In this document: positions 7,313 to 16,520 of the stretch, in pieces | Layout of the letters: every line of letters starts with the position of its first letter | How positions within the stretch are numbered: position 1 is the first letter of the stretch | Assembly: GCA_016293865.1 (NCBI GenBank) | Contig: JAEDDG010000018.1 | Coordinates: 1-40,429, forward strand | Source: Oscillospiraceae bacterium | Lineage (GTDB): Bacteria > Bacillota > Clostridia > Oscillospirales > Oscillospiraceae | DNA length: 40,429 bases | Direction: 5' to 3' | Program-made: the position numbers and the translations under genes | Notes under the pieces: generated by a model | What the model saw: only the letters and a program-made list of their open reading frames with translations | Databases searched by the model: none | What the model was told of the DNA's origin: nothing

Positions 7313-8830
7313 TTATTTTGCCTGGGAAAAGTCATACGTGCGGTACTGCACAGCCTCTGCAATATGCGCGGGCGCCAGTGCGCCGCCGCCGTCCAGGTCG
7401 GCTATGGTGCGTGCAACGCGCAGGATCCTGTCATAGGAGCGCGCGGTCAGCTGCATCCGGTCAAAGGCGGCATGCATCAGCGATTCGCAGGCGCTGTCCA
7501 GCGCACAGAATTCAGCCAGCTGGCGGGGGCCCATGTGCGCGTTGCAGAGACCGGCGTTTCCGAAACGCCGGTGCTGGATCTGCCGCGCTGCGTCCACACG
7601 GGCCTTGATGGCTGAGGAGGGTTCGCCGTCTCCGCGGCGGCTGAGTTCGTCAAAATCCAGTGCCGGCACCTCAACGATCAGGTCAATGCGGTCAAGCAGC
7701 GGACCGGAGATGCGGCCCTGGTAACTGGCCACTGACTGCGGCGTACATCTGCACCGGCCGGAGGGATGTCCGTACCAGCCGCATCTGCACGGGTTCATGG
7801 CGCACACAAGCATAAACTGCGCCGGGTAAGAGACTGTACCCGCCACTCTGGAAATGGAAATGATGCCGTCTTCCAGAGGCTGGCGCAGCGCCTCCAGCGT
7901 GTCCCGTGAAAATTCCGGCAGCTCGTCCAGAAACAGAACGCCGTTGTGCGCAAGACTGATTTCACCCGGATGGGGGATGGCGGATCCGCCGGACATGGCC
8001 ACGGCAGACACCGTATGGTGCGGTGAGCGGAACGGACGGCTGGTAATCAGCGGCTGACCGCTGTCGGTCAGACCGGCGATGGAGTGAATTTCCGTGGTAA
8101 CCAGCGCTTCATCGCGCGTCATGTCCGGAAGAATGGAGGGCAGACGTTTGGCAAGCATACTTTTTCCTGCGCCGGGCGGACCCACAAGCAGAATGTTGTG
8201 GCCGCCTGCGGCTGCAACCTCCAGCGCGCGCTTGACGTTTTCCTGGCCTTTGACTTCGGAAAAATCGGCCAGGGGGCGGGAGAGCGTGCTGATTTCCGGC
8301 GGCAGACTGCGCGTCAGCTTCTGCGATCCGTCCAGATGCTGCAGAAGATCCTGAATTTTCGAAACCGGATAGACGGCGACGTTTTCGGCAAAGCTCGCCT
8401 CAGCCGCGTTTTCTGCGGGGACAAAAAGCGTTTTGATCCCGCATTTTTCTGCCTGCAGAGCCATGGACAGCATTCCGCGCACCGGCCGGACCTCGCCGTT
8501 CAGGGACAGTTCGCCCACAAGGGCGCAGCTGTCCGGAATGGGACTGATTGCACCGGAAGCCGCCAGTATGCCTGCGAAGATCGGCAGGTCATAGATGGTG
8601 CCGATTTTTTTCTGGTCTGCAGGCGCCAGGTTGACTGTGATCCGGCTGACCGGAAATTTCATGCCGCAGTTTTTGACTGCGGCGCGCACCCGTTCCCGTG
8701 CCTCGCGAACGGCTGTGTCCGGCAGACCGACGATTTCAAAAGCGGGCAGTCCGCCGGACAGACTGCATTCCACCGTGACCTCATAACCGTGTATGCCGGA
8801 TATGCCCAGTGAACGTACTTTTTGAAACAC
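7313..8830 (-). CDS. comM: YifB/ComM-family Mg-chelatase-like AAA+ ATPase
   Basis: A 505-residue protein with the ComM architecture: an N-terminal Lon-protease-like fold (about 1-170), a central AAA+ module with Walker A VGPPGAGKSMLAKRLPS and Walker B GVLFLDELPEF, and a C-terminal Mg_chelatase domain with RSYDRILRVARTIADL. Homologues are hexameric helicases that promote branch migration of integrated single-stranded DNA in natural transformation. The start is a GTG with AGGAGG 8 nt upstream. Proximity to cinA gives a weak link to DNA uptake. Its own promoter lies at 8924-8952. Confidence 0.94.
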   Translation of the reverse strand: MFQKVRSLGISGIHGYEVTVECSLSGGLPAFEIVGLPDTAVREARERVRAAVKNCGMKFPVSRITVNLAPADQKKIGTIYDLPIFAGILAASGAISPIPDSCALVGELSLNGEVRPVRGMLSMALQAEKCGIKTLFVPAENAAEASFAENVAVYPVSKIQDLLQHLDGSQKLTRSLPPEISTLSRPLADFSEVKGQENVKRALEVAAAGGHNILLVGPPGAGKSMLAKRLPSILPDMTRDEALVTTEIHSIAGLTDSGQPLITSRPFRSPHHTVSAVAMSGGSAIPHPGEISLAHNGVLFLDELPEFSRDTLEALRQPLEDGIISISRVAGTVSYPAQFMLVCAMNPCRCGWYGHPSGRCRCTPQSVASYQGRISGPLLDRIDLIVEVPALDFDELSRRGDGEPSSAIKARVDAARQIQHRRFGNAGLCNAHMGPRQLAEFCALDSACESLMHAAFDRMQLTARSYDRILRVARTIADLDGGGALAPAHIAEAVQYRTYDFSQAK

Positions 8831-8923
8831 AGGTCAGACCTCCTGCTGAAAAAATTGAACAGGGAAGACGACAGGCACCTGCGCGACGGCCGAACCGGCG
8901 CCGCTGCAGTCAGATTTTTTAAA

Positions 8924-8952
8924 ATTATAGCATTGTTTGCCTGCCTTTTCAA
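8924..8952 (-). promoter_or_regulatory. Sigma-A promoter of comM-thiI-cinA
   Basis: On the minus strand: TTGAAA (complement of 8947-8952), exactly 17 nt, then TATAAT (complement of 8924-8929). It lies about 95 nt upstream of the comM GTG. Confidence 0.7.
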
Positions 8953-9024
8953 TCATTGGCGCTGAAATACAGAAAAGAATGGATGCAGACCACAGGATAT
9001 TGATGAAAATGAAGGAAAACAGTA

Positions 9025-9053
9025 TTTACAGACCGATTCTTTCGTGCTAAAAT
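9025..9053 (+). promoter_or_regulatory. Sigma-A promoter of nifJ
   Basis: TTTACA (9025-9030), 17-nt spacer, TAAAAT (9048-9053). About 70 nt of AT-rich leader follow before AGAAGGAG (9114-9121), which is 8 nt from the nifJ ATG. Confidence 0.7.
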
Positions 9054-9129
9054 ACATTGTTGATGATTGGCTTATTTTGAGGTCCGTCACGCTTATTTTT
9101 GTTAATTTATTACAGAAGGAGATAGAAAC

Positions 9130-12100
9130 ATGGCAAGAAAACTTAAAACCATGGACGGCAACAACGCTGCTGCATATGTGTCTTATGCATTCACCGAAGT
9201 TGCAGGTATCTACCCGATTACCCCGTCCAGCCCGATGGCAGACTATGTTGACCAGTGGTCGGCTCAGGGTAAGAAGAACATCTTCGGCACCAGAGTCAAG
9301 GTCATTGAGATGCAGTCTGAGGCCGGCGCTGCTGGTACGGTGCATGGTTCTCTGAACGCTGGTGCGCTGACCACCACTTACACCGCGTCCCAGGGCCTAC
9401 TGCTGATGATCCCCAACATGTACAAGATCGCCGGCGAGCTGCTGCCCGGCGTGTTCCATGTGTCTGCCAGAACGGTTGCATCCCATGCGCTGAACATCTT
9501 CGGCGACCATTCTGACGTCTATGCATGCCGTCAGACCGGTTTTGCGATGCTGGCTGAGACCAACACGCAGGAAGTTATGGACCTGGGTGCTGTCGCGCAT
9601 CTGGCTGCCATTGAAAGCCGCGTACCCTTCATCAACTTCTTTGACGGTTTCCGTACTTCTCACGAAATCCAGAAGATCCAGATCTGGGATTATGAAGATC
9701 TGAAGGAAATGTGCAACATGGACGCTGTCAAGGCGTTCCGTGCCCGTGCGCTGAATCCTGAGCATCCCACCATGCGCGGCTCTCACGAGAACGGCGATAT
9801 CTTCTTCCAGCACCGTGAAGCCTGCAACAAGTACTATGAAGCAGTTCCCGCCATTGTCGAGAGCTACATGGCCAAGGTCAATGCAAAGCTCGGCACGGAT
9901 TATCAGCTGTTCAACTACTATGGCGCACCTGACGCTGAGCGCGTGATCATCGCCATGGGCTCCATCTGCGACGTCGCAGAGGAAGTTATTGACTACATGA
10001 ACGCCAACGGCGAAAAGGTCGGCCTTGTCAAGGTTCGCCTGTATCGTCCGTTTGCTGCGGATAAGCTCATTGCAGCCATCCCCGCCACCGCGAAGAAGAT
10101 CGCCGTCCTCGACAGAACCAAGGAGCCCGGTGCTCTGGGCGAGCCGCTCTATCTGGACGTTGTGACTGCTCTGGCAGAAGCCGGCATCTCCAAGACTGTG
10201 ATCGGCGGCCGCTACGGCCTCGGTTCCAAGGACACCCCGCCGTCCAGCATCTTTGCAGTTTACGAAGAGCTGAAGAAGGACGCGCCCAAGCGTCAGTTCA
10301 CCATCGGCATTGTGGACGATGTGACCGATATGTCCCTGCCTGAAGTGCCCGCGCCCAACACTGCGGCGGCCGGCACCATCGAGTGCAAGTTCTGGGGTCT
10401 CGGCGGCGACGGCACGGTCGGCGCAAACAAGAACTCCATCAAGATCATCGGCGACCACACCGACAAGTACGTTCAGGCGTATTTCCAGTATGACTCCAAG
10501 AAGACCGGCGGCGTGACCATCAGCCACCTGCGCTTCGGCGACAAGCCCATCAAGAGCCCCTACTACATCAACAAGGCTGACTTTGTGGCCTGCCACAACC
10601 CCAGCTATGTGACCAAGGGCTTCAAGATGGTCAACGACGTCAAGCCCGGCGGCGTGTTCATGATCAACTGCCAGTGGAGCTTTGACGAACTGAATCATCA
10701 CCTGACGGCGGATGCCAAGCGTTACATTGCGCAGAACAACATCCAGCTGTACACCATCAACGCCATTGACCTGGCCGCCAAGATCGGCATGGGCAAGCGT
10801 ACCAATACCATTCTTCAGTCCGCGTTCTTCACCCTGGCCGGCGTTATGCCCCAGGAAGAGGCCATCAAGTACATGAAGGATGCCGCAACCAAGTCCTACC
10901 TGAAGAAGGGTCAGGATATCGTTGATATGAACCACAAGGCCATTGATGCCGGCGCTACCGCGTTCGTGAAGATCGATGTGCCTGCAGACTGGGCCAATGC
11001 CGTTGACGGCGGTGCAGAGGCAGCCGAGGAGACTACCTCCAACGCCAAGCTTGCCAAGATGGTCAAGAGCATTCAGGAGCCCGTGGACCGCATGGACGGC
11101 GACAGCCTGCCTGTCTCCGCATTTGTCGCGCATGCTGACGGCACCTTTGAGCAGGGCGCCTCTGCCTTTGAGAAGCGCGGCGTTGCCGTTACCGTTCCTG
11201 TGTGGGACAGCAGCAAATGTATCCAGTGCAACAGCTGCGCATATGTCTGCCCCCATGCGACCATCCGTCCCTTCGCGCTTGATGCTGAGGAAGCTGCCAA
11301 CGCGCCTGCTGCCAGCAAGCTGGCTGATATCAAGGCCGGCAAGGGCAAGGGCGTTTACAAGTTCTCCATGGCGATCTCTCCGCTGGACTGCATGGGCTGC
11401 GGCGTCTGCGTCGGCGTCTGCCCCGAGAAGGTTCAGGCCCTCAAGATGGTCCCGCAGGAAGAGCAGCTTGACCAGCAGGAAGTCTTTGACTACATGGTCA
11501 AGAACGTCACTGTCAAGGAAGAGCTCACTGATCTGACCGTCAAGGGCAGCCAGTTCAAGACCCCGATGCTTGAGTTCTCCGGCTCCTGCGCAGGCTGCGC
11601 CGAGACCGCGTACGCCCGCATTATCACCCAGCTCTTCGGCGACAGAATGTATGTCTCCAACGCAACAGGCTGCTCCTCCATCTGGGGCGGACCGGCTGCA
11701 ACTTCTCCCTATACCACCAACAAGGAAGGCAAGGGTCCCGCTTGGGCCAACTCCCTGTTTGAGGACAACGCTGAGCACGGCCTCGGCCTGTATCTGGGCC
11801 AGAAGGCGCTGCGCAACGACCTTGCTGAGAAGACCAAGGCGCTCATCGCTGTCAGCTACACTGACGCTGATCTGAAGGCTGCCGCACAGGCATGGCTGGA
11901 TACCATGGAAGACGGCGCTGCGAACGCGGCTGCCACGAAGAAGTATGTTGCTGAGCTGGAAGCCTCCGTCATTGAAGGCTGCACCTGCGAAGCCTGCACG
12001 CTGGGCCGTGAGATCCTTGAGAGCAAGGCTTATCTGGCCAAGAAGTCCATCTGGATCTTCGGCGGCGACGGCTGGGCATACGACATCGGCTTCGGCGGCG

Positions 12101-12699
12101 TGGATCACGTTCTGGCCTCCGGCGAAGATGTCAACATCTTCGTGTTCGACACCGAGGTGTACTCCAACACCGGTGGACAGGCCTCCAAGGCTTCCAACAT
12201 CGGCCAGGTTGCACAGTTTGCAGCTGCCGGTAAGGAAATCAAGAAGAAGAGCCTGGCTGAGATTGCCATGAGCTACGGCTACATCTACGTGGCGCAGGTT
12301 GCCATGGGTGCAAACCCGGCTCAGACGCTGAAGGCGATTGCCGAAGCGGAAGCCTATCATGGCCCGTCTCTCGTCATCGGCTACTCTCCCTGCGAGATGC
12401 ACTCCATCAAGGGCGGCATGAAGAACTGCCAGGCCGAGATGAAGAAGGCTGTCGACTGCGGCTACTGGAATATGTTCCGTTACAACCCCGCTGCCAAGGC
12501 TGAGGGCAAGAACCCCTTCACTCTGGACAGCAAGGAGCCGGCCGGCGGCTATCAGGAATTCCTGATGAACGAGGCCCGCTACTCTCGTCTGACCCGCGAG
12601 TTCCCCGAGCGCGCCAGCGAGCTGTTTGCAAAGTCCGAAGAGGCTGCCAAGGCCCGTTATGCACACCTGCTCAAGCTGAAGGATCTGTATTCCGAGTAA
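9130..12699 (+). CDS. nifJ: Pyruvate:ferredoxin (flavodoxin) oxidoreductase
   Basis: A single-chain PFOR of 1189 residues, the usual length. It oxidises pyruvate with CoA to acetyl-CoA and CO2, reducing ferredoxin, in the cytoplasm. In order: domain I with YPITPSSPMADYVDQWS; domain II; the CoA/gamma domain (about 420-630) starting at FWGLGGDGTVGANKNS; the ferredoxin domain with two [4Fe-4S] motifs CIQCNSCAYVCP (near 697) and CMGCGVCVGVCP (near 754); a proximal-cluster CAGCAETAYARI (near 820); and the TPP domain with GDGWAYDIGFGGVDHV and DTEVYSNTGGQAS (near 980). Codon choice is strongly biased to C-ending codons, more than in its neighbours, as expected for one of the most highly expressed genes. 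Acetyl-CoA made here feeds acetate kinase, encoded elsewhere in the window. Confidence 0.98.
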   Translation: MARKLKTMDGNNAAAYVSYAFTEVAGIYPITPSSPMADYVDQWSAQGKKNIFGTRVKVIEMQSEAGAAGTVHGSLNAGALTTTYTASQGLLLMIPNMYKIAGELLPGVFHVSARTVASHALNIFGDHSDVYACRQTGFAMLAETNTQEVMDLGAVAHLAAIESRVPFINFFDGFRTSHEIQKIQIWDYEDLKEMCNMDAVKAFRARALNPEHPTMRGSHENGDIFFQHREACNKYYEAVPAIVESYMAKVNAKLGTDYQLFNYYGAPDAERVIIAMGSICDVAEEVIDYMNANGEKVGLVKVRLYRPFAADKLIAAIPATAKKIAVLDRTKEPGALGEPLYLDVVTALAEAGISKTVIGGRYGLGSKDTPPSSIFAVYEELKKDAPKRQFTIGIVDDVTDMSLPEVPAPNTAAAGTIECKFWGLGGDGTVGANKNSIKIIGDHTDKYVQAYFQYDSKKTGGVTISHLRFGDKPIKSPYYINKADFVACHNPSYVTKGFKMVNDVKPGGVFMINCQWSFDELNHHLTADAKRYIAQNNIQLYTINAIDLAAKIGMGKRTNTILQSAFFTLAGVMPQEEAIKYMKDAATKSYLKKGQDIVDMNHKAIDAGATAFVKIDVPADWANAVDGGAEAAEETTSNAKLAKMVKSIQEPVDRMDGDSLPVSAFVAHADGTFEQGASAFEKRGVAVTVPVWDSSKCIQCNSCAYVCPHATIRPFALDAEEAANAPAASKLADIKAGKGKGVYKFSMAISPLDCMGCGVCVGVCPEKVQALKMVPQEEQLDQQEVFDYMVKNVTVKEELTDLTVKGSQFKTPMLEFSGSCAGCAETAYARIITQLFGDRMYVSNATGCSSIWGGPAATSPYTTNKEGKGPAWANSLFEDNAEHGLGLYLGQKALRNDLAEKTKALIAVSYTDADLKAAAQAWLDTMEDGAANAAATKKYVAELEASVIEGCTCEACTLGREILESKAYLAKKSIWIFGGDGWAYDIGFGGVDHVLASGEDVNIFVFDTEVYSNTGGQASKASNIGQVAQFAAAGKEIKKKSLAEIAMSYGYIYVAQVAMGANPAQTLKAIAEAEAYHGPSLVIGYSPCEMHSIKGGMKNCQAEMKKAVDCGYWNMFRYNPAAKAEGKNPFTLDSKEPAGGYQEFLMNEARYSRLTREFPERASELFAKSEEAAKARYAHLLKLKDLYSE

Positions 12700-12723
12700 G
12701 CTCCGGCAGTGATGCGCTGAACG

Positions 12724-12781
12724 AATCGCCGCGATCGGCTGAAAGAAAGCCGGTCCGCAGCCCTGCGGACAGCAGGCGATT
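12724..12781 (+). other. Predicted three-way-junction RNA structure in nifJ 3' region
   Basis: A 7-bp closing stem AATCGCC (12724-12730)/GGCGATT (12775-12781) encloses two hairpins: CGGCT (12736-12740)/AGCCG (12748-12752) with a GAAAGAA loop, and TCCGCA (12754-12759)/TGCGGA (12764-12769). All stems are perfect. It sits between the nifJ stop and its terminator. A role in mRNA stability, or as the body of a 3'-derived small RNA, is inference. Confidence 0.4.
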
Positions 12782-12793
12782 GAGAATAAGCAG

Positions 12794-12832
12794 AAAAGAG
12801 CTGTTCTGTCTGATGGCAGAACAGCTCTTTTT
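12794..12832 (+). terminator. nifJ terminator
   Basis: The stem AAAAGAGCTGTTCTG (12794-12808)/CAGAACAGCTCTTTT (12817-12831) with an 8-nt loop runs into a T-tract. Confidence 0.88.
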
Positions 12833-12877
12833 GCTGCTGCAAAAAGGGGACATCTGTGACAAATTGCTCTGAATGTC

Positions 12878-12906
12878 TTGCAAACGGATATGAATATCTG
12901 TAATAT
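12878..12906 (+). promoter_or_regulatory. Probable promoter of the following membrane-protein gene
   Basis: TTGCAA (12878-12883), 17-nt spacer, TAATAT (12901-12906). Together with the RNA structure and terminator upstream, this accounts for the 357-nt gene-free stretch 12700-13056. I see nothing coding in the remaining about 150-nt leader. Confidence 0.5.
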
Positions 12907-13056
12907 GTTGCTGAACGGGAGTATGTTTCTGGAAAACCCGGACCTGAAAACGCAGTAAGAACGGAACTCTGAAGCGCTGCCGGGCTGGACAGGTGAAAAT
13001 GCAGACTGTCCTCGCACTGGCTGGGCGGCTGCCGGAATGTGAAGGAGGGAATTGCA

Positions 13057-13833
13057 TTGGCGATTGCGGCTTTGATTCTGCTTTTTGTGGCTGTTGTTTT
13101 TGGGATTGCCTTTGTCCTGATTTTTCTTCCGCCTTTTTTCGCAATCATTATTTCAAGAGGCGTATTGCGGCCCCAGAAAATGCCGATGGTTCTGATTGTG
13201 CTTTACCATGTGGTCTGTGCGGCCTGCTCTGTCATGTTTGCGGTTGAAATTTTCGGAAATAAAGATGAGCTCGGCATGCTGCCGCTGGCGATTTCCGGCG
13301 CTGCAACTGTTGCCGTGCTGATTATCGCGCTCATCATAAAGGCAGTCCGGCATGCAACGGGGAAAACGATCCATGCGCCTGAAAAACCGTCGCCTGACGC
13401 GGGTCCGAACTCAGCGCAGCGGCTGTATGAGGAGAACGGCGGTGACGGCATGTCTGCCGGTGAAAGCAGGCTTCTTCAGACGCTGAAAGGCAATCTGACG
13501 GTTGACCGGCGCGTTTTCGAACAGTTTGGCGCAGAATTCAAATGCAATTTGGTATTTGATTGCGGTGTGCTCCAGCTGAATTTTGAATTGTTCAATACGC
13601 GGGAAATGGCGCGCCGGATGGATAAGGATTCAGAATTGACAATCAGGGCCAACGTTTATGATCGGTACGGCAACCTGCTCAGCATTGAAGAAGAATGGGT
13701 GGAATGGAAGGCACTTCGCAGCGGCTACTGTGCGGATTATTTTCTCCTGAGTGATGATTCCATGGCGGGCGCATATTCAATGCGGGTATATGCAATCGAT
13801 CCGACAATTGATCAGGAAGACGAACAGGATTAG
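13057..13833 (+). CDS. Membrane protein of unknown function with a soluble C-terminal domain
   Basis: I do not recognise this family. The start is taken as the TTG at 13057 because AAGGAGGG (13042-13049) lies 8 nt upstream; an in-frame GTG at 13039 would place that ribosome binding site inside the gene. The 258-residue product has a long N-terminal hydrophobic segment (about 2-30), two more membrane helices (about 41-60 and 70-88), a basic and polar linker, and a C-terminal domain (about 135-255). That domain is rich in alternating hydrophobic residues, suggesting a beta-sandwich (FKCNLVFDCGVLQLNFELF, LTIRANVYDRYGNLLSIEE). It ends in an acidic tail. Monocistronic, with its own probable promoter. 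Confidence 0.75.
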   Translation: MAIAALILLFVAVVFGIAFVLIFLPPFFAIIISRGVLRPQKMPMVLIVLYHVVCAACSVMFAVEIFGNKDELGMLPLAISGAATVAVLIIALIIKAVRHATGKTIHAPEKPSPDAGPNSAQRLYEENGGDGMSAGESRLLQTLKGNLTVDRRVFEQFGAEFKCNLVFDCGVLQLNFELFNTREMARRMDKDSELTIRANVYDRYGNLLSIEEEWVEWKALRSGYCADYFLLSDDSMAGAYSMRVYAIDPTIDQEDEQD

Positions 13834-14022
13834 CCGGATGTGAGATTGACCATGAAAGCAGAACGATCGGTCAACCGGTGGGGAATGCCGGATACCGGCG
13901 GTGCATTGCGGTGAATTGACAGGAAATAATGATGTTTTTTACCGTTTTTTTCCAAAAATGCGTGCTGCAGGTGGTTCAAAAATCAGAAGTTGTAAAAAGT
14001 ATGAAATATTCTGAATAAGCGA

Positions 14023-14051
14023 TTGACAAACAGAATGACGCAGGTTAAACT
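14023..14051 (+). promoter_or_regulatory. Sigma-A promoter of the MATE transporter gene
   Basis: A consensus TTGACA (14023-14028), 17-nt spacer and TAAACT (14046-14051), about 45 nt before the ATG. Upstream, the inverted repeat TTGACC/GGTCAA near 13847-13876 may be the weak terminator of the preceding gene. Confidence 0.7.
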
Positions 14052-14098
14052 GTACGGAGTCTTTGGGCAAACTTGCTGATTGACAATGGGGATGCTTT

Positions 14099-15481
14099 AT
14101 GACTGCGATCAAACAAAAAACCACCGCTTTTCTGAGCAGGTATTTTTCCTGTGAGACGGTCTCGTACGATAAGATCCTGGCGCTGTTTCTTCCGCTTCTG
14201 GCGGAGAATGCATTTGCGACAGGTTTCTCACTGATCAATTCGTCCATGATCAGCTCGGCCGGCATGTCGGCCCTGTCTGCGGTTAACCTGGTTGATACAT
14301 ATACAACGGTTATCGCGCTGTTCTTCCAGGGCATTGCGACCGGCGCGGGGATTGTCGTCGCACAGTACCGCGGCGCCCGGAATACACAGATGCAGCAGCG
14401 GGCGGCCAACCTGTCCATTGTGGCGGTGACGGCGTTTGCACTGTTTCTGGCGGTTGTGAGCATCTGTTTCAGAAACGGCGTGATCAATCTGTTTTTCGGC
14501 GGTGCGGATGAAGAGGTTCTTGAAATCGCCCGCTATTATATGCTTTTCAGCTGCATTTCTCTGCCGCTGTACGGCTTTATTACGGCTGAACTCGGCGTTC
14601 TGCGCGGCATAGGCGAGGGGAAAATCGCCCTGGTCATCACGATGATCAACTCGGTTGTCTATGTCCTGGGGAACGTCCTGTTCATCGTCGTTCTCGGCCT
14701 GGAGATCAAGGGGCTTCTGATTTCCATCACCATCACGCGCGTTGTTACGTCGGTTGCATGCTTCGTTGTCAAGCGGAAAATGCATTCCACCTTTGCATAC
14801 CGGCTGAAAGAGCTTTTCGTGATGGACTTCAAGCTTTTGAAGCGCATTATCCTCTTTGGTTTCCCTGTGGCGTTTGAGAATCTTCTTTTCAACGGCGGAC
14901 GTCTCGTGCTTCAGATGATCCTTGTGCCGCTGGGGACCAATTCCATTGCAACTTATAATATTGCCTACAATATCATGGCCTTCAGTCAGATTCCCAATAC
15001 GGCAATGTCGACCACGATGTTTACGGTCGCAGGCATGTGTATGGGCGCAGGCCGTCCGGAGGACTGCAAGTATATTTACCGGAACGTTTACAAGTTTAAC
15101 GAAGTGGTCTACACGGTGATTACCGTGATTATCCTCGCGCTGCATACGCCGATCACCGCCGCGTTCCATGCGGAGCCGGATATGTACATGGATATATTCT
15201 GGTGCGTTCTCATTACCATGGCGGCGCAGATTTTCTTCCATACGCCGTCGTTCATGACGGCCAACGTCATGCGCGCAGCCGGGGATGTGGTCTTCACGAC
15301 AATCATTTCGACGGCCAGCATGTGGATTTTCAGGGTCCTTGGCTCTTATATTTTCTGCTTTGTTTTTGGATGGGGAATCATCGGCGCTTATGTGGCCATG
15401 AGCATGGACTGGATGGCCCGTGCGATTATTTTCCCGATCCGGTTCAGACGCGGCAAATGGGAGAAAATGAAGGTGATCTGA
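14099..15481 (+). CDS. MATE family cation-coupled efflux transporter
   Basis: A 460-residue polytopic protein with about twelve hydrophobic helices in two halves, matching the MATE/NorM-DinF length and layout. Typical features are ILALFLPLLAENAFATGFS in TM1, the AVNLVDTYTTVIALFFQGIATGAGIVVAQYRGA stretch in TM2 split by family-conserved G/Q residues, and a repeat of the pattern in the second half (IATYNIAYNIMAFSQIP; MFTVAGMCMGAGRPED). It should export drugs or metabolites with Na+ or H+. GGGGA precedes the ATG. It ends one base before the stop codon of convergent spoIID, with no terminator between. Confidence 0.93.
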   Translation: MTAIKQKTTAFLSRYFSCETVSYDKILALFLPLLAENAFATGFSLINSSMISSAGMSALSAVNLVDTYTTVIALFFQGIATGAGIVVAQYRGARNTQMQQRAANLSIVAVTAFALFLAVVSICFRNGVINLFFGGADEEVLEIARYYMLFSCISLPLYGFITAELGVLRGIGEGKIALVITMINSVVYVLGNVLFIVVLGLEIKGLLISITITRVVTSVACFVVKRKMHSTFAYRLKELFVMDFKLLKRIILFGFPVAFENLLFNGGRLVLQMILVPLGTNSIATYNIAYNIMAFSQIPNTAMSTTMFTVAGMCMGAGRPEDCKYIYRNVYKFNEVVYTVITVIILALHTPITAAFHAEPDMYMDIFWCVLITMAAQIFFHTPSFMTANVMRAAGDVVFTTIISTASMWIFRVLGSYIFCFVFGWGIIGAYVAMSMDWMARAIIFPIRFRRGKWEKMKVI

Positions 15482-15482
15482 G

Positions 15483-16520
15483 TCACGCCTCCGAGCGGAG
15501 AACCGCGCCGGTATAATACCACTGCAGGATTTCCTCATAGTTTTTACCCTGAGCAGCCAGCGCGTTTGCCCCATACTGGCTCATGCCGACGCCGTGGCCG
15601 TAGCCGGTGGTGGTCAGAACAATGCTGTCGTCGCCGGCCGTAATTTCAATGGAAGCGGACCGCAGACTGAAAAGACTGCGCAGTGCTGTGCCGGGAATCG
15701 AAACGCCGCCGATGACTGCAGTTTCCACCCGGCCGCTGGCATCCTTGACAAGCGGGCCGAACCAGTCTGCCGGCGCGCCGTCAAGGACGGCTTCCGGGTA
15801 TTCGGCGAGAATCGTGGCTCTGAAATCGTCCGGAGAGACTGTTACATCTGTGATATACCCGGGAACTTCCTGTGAAGTTTCCGGGCTTTTCACACTCTGC
15901 AGGTATGGAAGCGAGGAACCCCAGACATTTCCGCTGTCTTCCGTACAGCCGTTTGATGACGAGTGAAAGACGGCAAGGATCGGCTCGCCTTCATAGACCA
16001 GATACTCACCGTCAGTTTCCGCAACGGCGTTTTTGATTTTTGCCATGTAAGTGTCGTAGTCGGCGCCCCAGCGGGCACGAAGTGCGCTGTCATCTGCATA
16101 GGCCTTGCAGCAGTTCGGATCAGAGCAGACGTCGGCATCAGAATGCTTGTCTGCGCAAAACTGCATACAGTAAAGCGTATATGTCCTTGCCGCCACTGCC
16201 TGTGCCTTCAGAGCATCAGATTCAAATGAGGCCGGCATTTCTGCGGCCACGACGCCGGACAGGTACGCGTACATGGACAGCTGCTTTACTTCCTCACCGT
16301 CCAGCAGCTGAACAGTGACGGCTTCGTCGCTTTGCGGCAGCACAGGTGCCTGTACGGGCGTCTGTGCGCGCCCGGCTTCCGGTTCCGGCTGGAACTCTGC
16401 CTGCTCCGGCACCGCTTTCTCCTGTTCCGGAACATCCAGCGGGTGGTTTCCGGCGCACAGCACCGGATAGACGAGAGCAAAAATGGATATGGCGATCGCC
16501 TGGAAAAGTGTGGATTTCAA
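15483..16520 (-). CDS. spoIID: SpoIID/LytB-domain protein, stage II sporulation protein D
   Basis: A membrane-anchored lytic transglycosylase needed for peptidoglycan remodelling during engulfment. An N-terminal hydrophobic anchor (LFQAIAISIFALVYPVLCAG) is followed by a Pro/Glu-rich linker. The SpoIID domain then carries GVVAAEMPASFESDALKAQ (with the presumed catalytic Glu in AAEMP), AVAARTYTLYC, ILAVFHSSSNGCTEDS and GYGHGVGMSQYGANALA. I favour a TTG start at 16520 (AGGCGG 8 nt upstream), giving about 346 residues with the anchor at the extreme N-terminus, close to B. subtilis SpoIID. An ATG at 16553 would add 11 residues but has no ribosome binding site. It implies a spore-forming lineage. 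SpoIIP and SpoIIM are not in the window. Confidence 0.93.
   Translation of the reverse strand: MKSTLFQAIAISIFALVYPVLCAGNHPLDVPEQEKAVPEQAEFQPEPEAGRAQTPVQAPVLPQSDEAVTVQLLDGEEVKQLSMYAYLSGVVAAEMPASFESDALKAQAVAARTYTLYCMQFCADKHSDADVCSDPNCCKAYADDSALRARWGADYDTYMAKIKNAVAETDGEYLVYEGEPILAVFHSSSNGCTEDSGNVWGSSLPYLQSVKSPETSQEVPGYITDVTVSPDDFRATILAEYPEAVLDGAPADWFGPLVKDASGRVETAVIGGVSIPGTALRSLFSLRSASIEITAGDDSIVLTTTGYGHGVGMSQYGANALAAQGKNYEEILQWYYTGAVLRSEA

Noticed and set aside
9397..13017. A very long open frame (about 1200 codons) on the minus strand opposite nifJ
   Set aside because: It is a by-product of the strong C-ending codon bias of nifJ, which removes stops from the complementary frame. The translation shows no domain, and the plus-strand PFOR is certain.
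13834..14022. Possible small gene or mobile-element remnant in the gap before the MATE gene
   Set aside because: Only short frames without ribosome binding sites, an inverted repeat and the MATE promoter are visible; no insertion-sequence ends or target duplications.
14228..15574. A 448-codon minus-strand frame opposite the MATE gene
   Set aside because: The product is His/Arg/Asn-rich without hydrophobic or catalytic patterns, and the MATE frame has a promoter and start site.
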